Assembly (NCBI GenBank): GCA_046484625.1 | Contig: JAWOIO010000149.1 | Span: 1-6,565, forward strand | Reading direction: 5' to 3' | Origin: DASUAO01 sp046484625 | GTDB lineage: Bacteria; Actinomycetota; Acidimicrobiia; IMCC26256; PALSA-555 | Length of the DNA stretch: 6,565 bases | Shown here: piece after piece, positions 6,195-6,565 of the stretch | Numbering within the stretch: the stretch's first letter is position 1 | How the letters are laid out: every line of letters starts with the position of its first letter | The notes under the pieces: generated by a model | Told to the model about the DNA's origin: nothing | The model's database searches: none | The model's input: the letters and a program-made list of their open reading frames with translations, nothing else | Made by a program: the position numbers and the translations under genes

Positions 6195-6328
6195 TTCCCG
6201 AGGTCAAGTTCGAGGACGTTTCCCCGAAAACGCGAGACGACCTCGACCAGTTAGCGACCGATTATCGGCGAGCGTTCGAACGGGAATTGCCGCAGGTCGT
6301 CCTCGCCCGATATCGACGCCAGAACTAA
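6188..6328 (+). CDS. Possible 46-codon small ORF or C-terminal gene remnant
   Basis: The frame from GTG 6188 to TAA 6326-6328 encodes a charged, helix-like peptide that includes DDLDQLATDYRRAFERELP and ends in LARYRRQN. Unlike neighbouring frames it has sensible composition and a regular spacing of hydrophobic residues (Leu, Ala, Tyr, Phe, Leu), as in an amphipathic helix. The in-frame stop just upstream is the TAA within the tRNA-like CTCATAA. No ribosome site is clear. It may be the tail of a gene cut by rearrangement. I recognise no family. Confidence 0.3.
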   Translation: MGFPEVKFEDVSPKTRDDLDQLATDYRRAFERELPQVVLARYRRQN

Positions 6329-6344
6329 TCCAGGATTCGAGACT

Positions 6345-6458
6345 GCCCACGGGCGTCCGGTCGCAGAGATCGGTGGCATCTCTGACACGTTTCCGCGGAA
6401 ACGCCCTGTGGATATCGGCTTCGATCCATATCCGCCGCTATCCTCAGGACCTCGCGAG
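6345..6458. repeat. Cluster of palindromes and stem-loops upstream of the VOC gene
   Basis: Six dyads lie in 114 nt: GCCC/GGGC (6345-6354); CAGAGAT/ATCTCTG with a 7-nt loop (6364-6384); the perfect 16-mer CGTTTCCGCGGAAACG (6388-6403); GTGGATAT/ATATCCGC with one wobble (6408-6435); TCCTCAGGA (6441-6449); and CTCGCGAG (6451-6458). A 14/16 match to the 16-mer lies at 6217-6232. They could be operators for the 6504 gene or remains of a recombination site. Confidence 0.5.
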
Positions 6459-6503
6459 CGCGAAGTGTGGGCATTAGGAATTGTCAACTTGGGGGTGCCT
6501 GAC

Positions 6504-6565
6504 ATGCGGACCAAGCACGTGGCCTTGCACGTTCCCGATCTTCAGCGCGCCGAGGAGTTCTATCG
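6504..6565 (+). CDS. Partial CDS: VOC / glyoxalase-fold protein, N-terminus
   Basis: Only the first 20 codons and part of the next are inside the window. MRTKHVALHVPDLQRAEEFY is the standard opening beta-alpha unit of the vicinal oxygen chelate superfamily (glyoxalase I, bleomycin resistance, extradiol dioxygenase), with a His in the first strand (HVALHV) where a metal ligand commonly sits. The specific reaction cannot be told. ATG at 6504 is chosen; in-frame GTG at 6495 and TTG at 6489 are alternatives, because the G-rich stretch 6491-6495 is only a weak ribosome site for ATG. The palindrome-rich region just upstream may carry its control. Confidence 0.75.
   Translation, partial: MRTKHVALHVPDLQRAEEFY

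Overview
The window looks like GC-rich actinobacterial chromosome. This is inferred from the strong GC bias at third codon positions, the fused OleB-OleC protein (an arrangement known from Actinobacteria such as Micrococcus) and an oleBC start with no Shine-Dalgarno sequence. The exact lineage cannot be read from 6.5 kb.

The core, 1287-5900, is a complete ole (long-chain olefin / beta-lactone) locus. oleA (thiolase-fold condensing enzyme, minus strand) is divergent from oleBC (beta-lactone decarboxylase fused to beta-lactone synthetase, plus strand), and oleD (NAD(P)H reductase) follows oleBC with an ATGA overlap. From established work on the family, OleA joins two fatty acyl-CoAs into a beta-keto acid, OleD reduces it to a 2-alkyl-3-hydroxy acid, the OleC domain closes it to a cis-beta-lactone using ATP, and the OleB domain removes CO2 to leave an internal cis-olefin. 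All key catalytic residues I can check are present. oleA and oleBC share a 64-bp divergent promoter region with one symmetric -10-like hexamer.

The flanks are unusual. On the left (1-318) is the 5' part of a minus-strand gene resembling actinobacterial AbiEi-type/winged-helix regulators. Its best Shine-Dalgarno sequence points to an ATC start. Between it and oleA lies almost 1 kb without a convincing gene. This stretch holds pieces resembling initiator tRNA-Met (an anticodon arm at 542-561, T-loop plus acceptor tails at 655-707 and 868-921), and each tail is followed by a stem-loop. On the right, 5901-6503 holds another initiator-tRNA-like fragment, an 11-bp long-range inverted repeat, a 46-codon reading frame and a dense run of palindromes. 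The first codons of a VOC/glyoxalase-fold gene start at 6504. The tRNA-like debris on both sides suggests that the ole locus sits in an integration-prone site, but this is inference.
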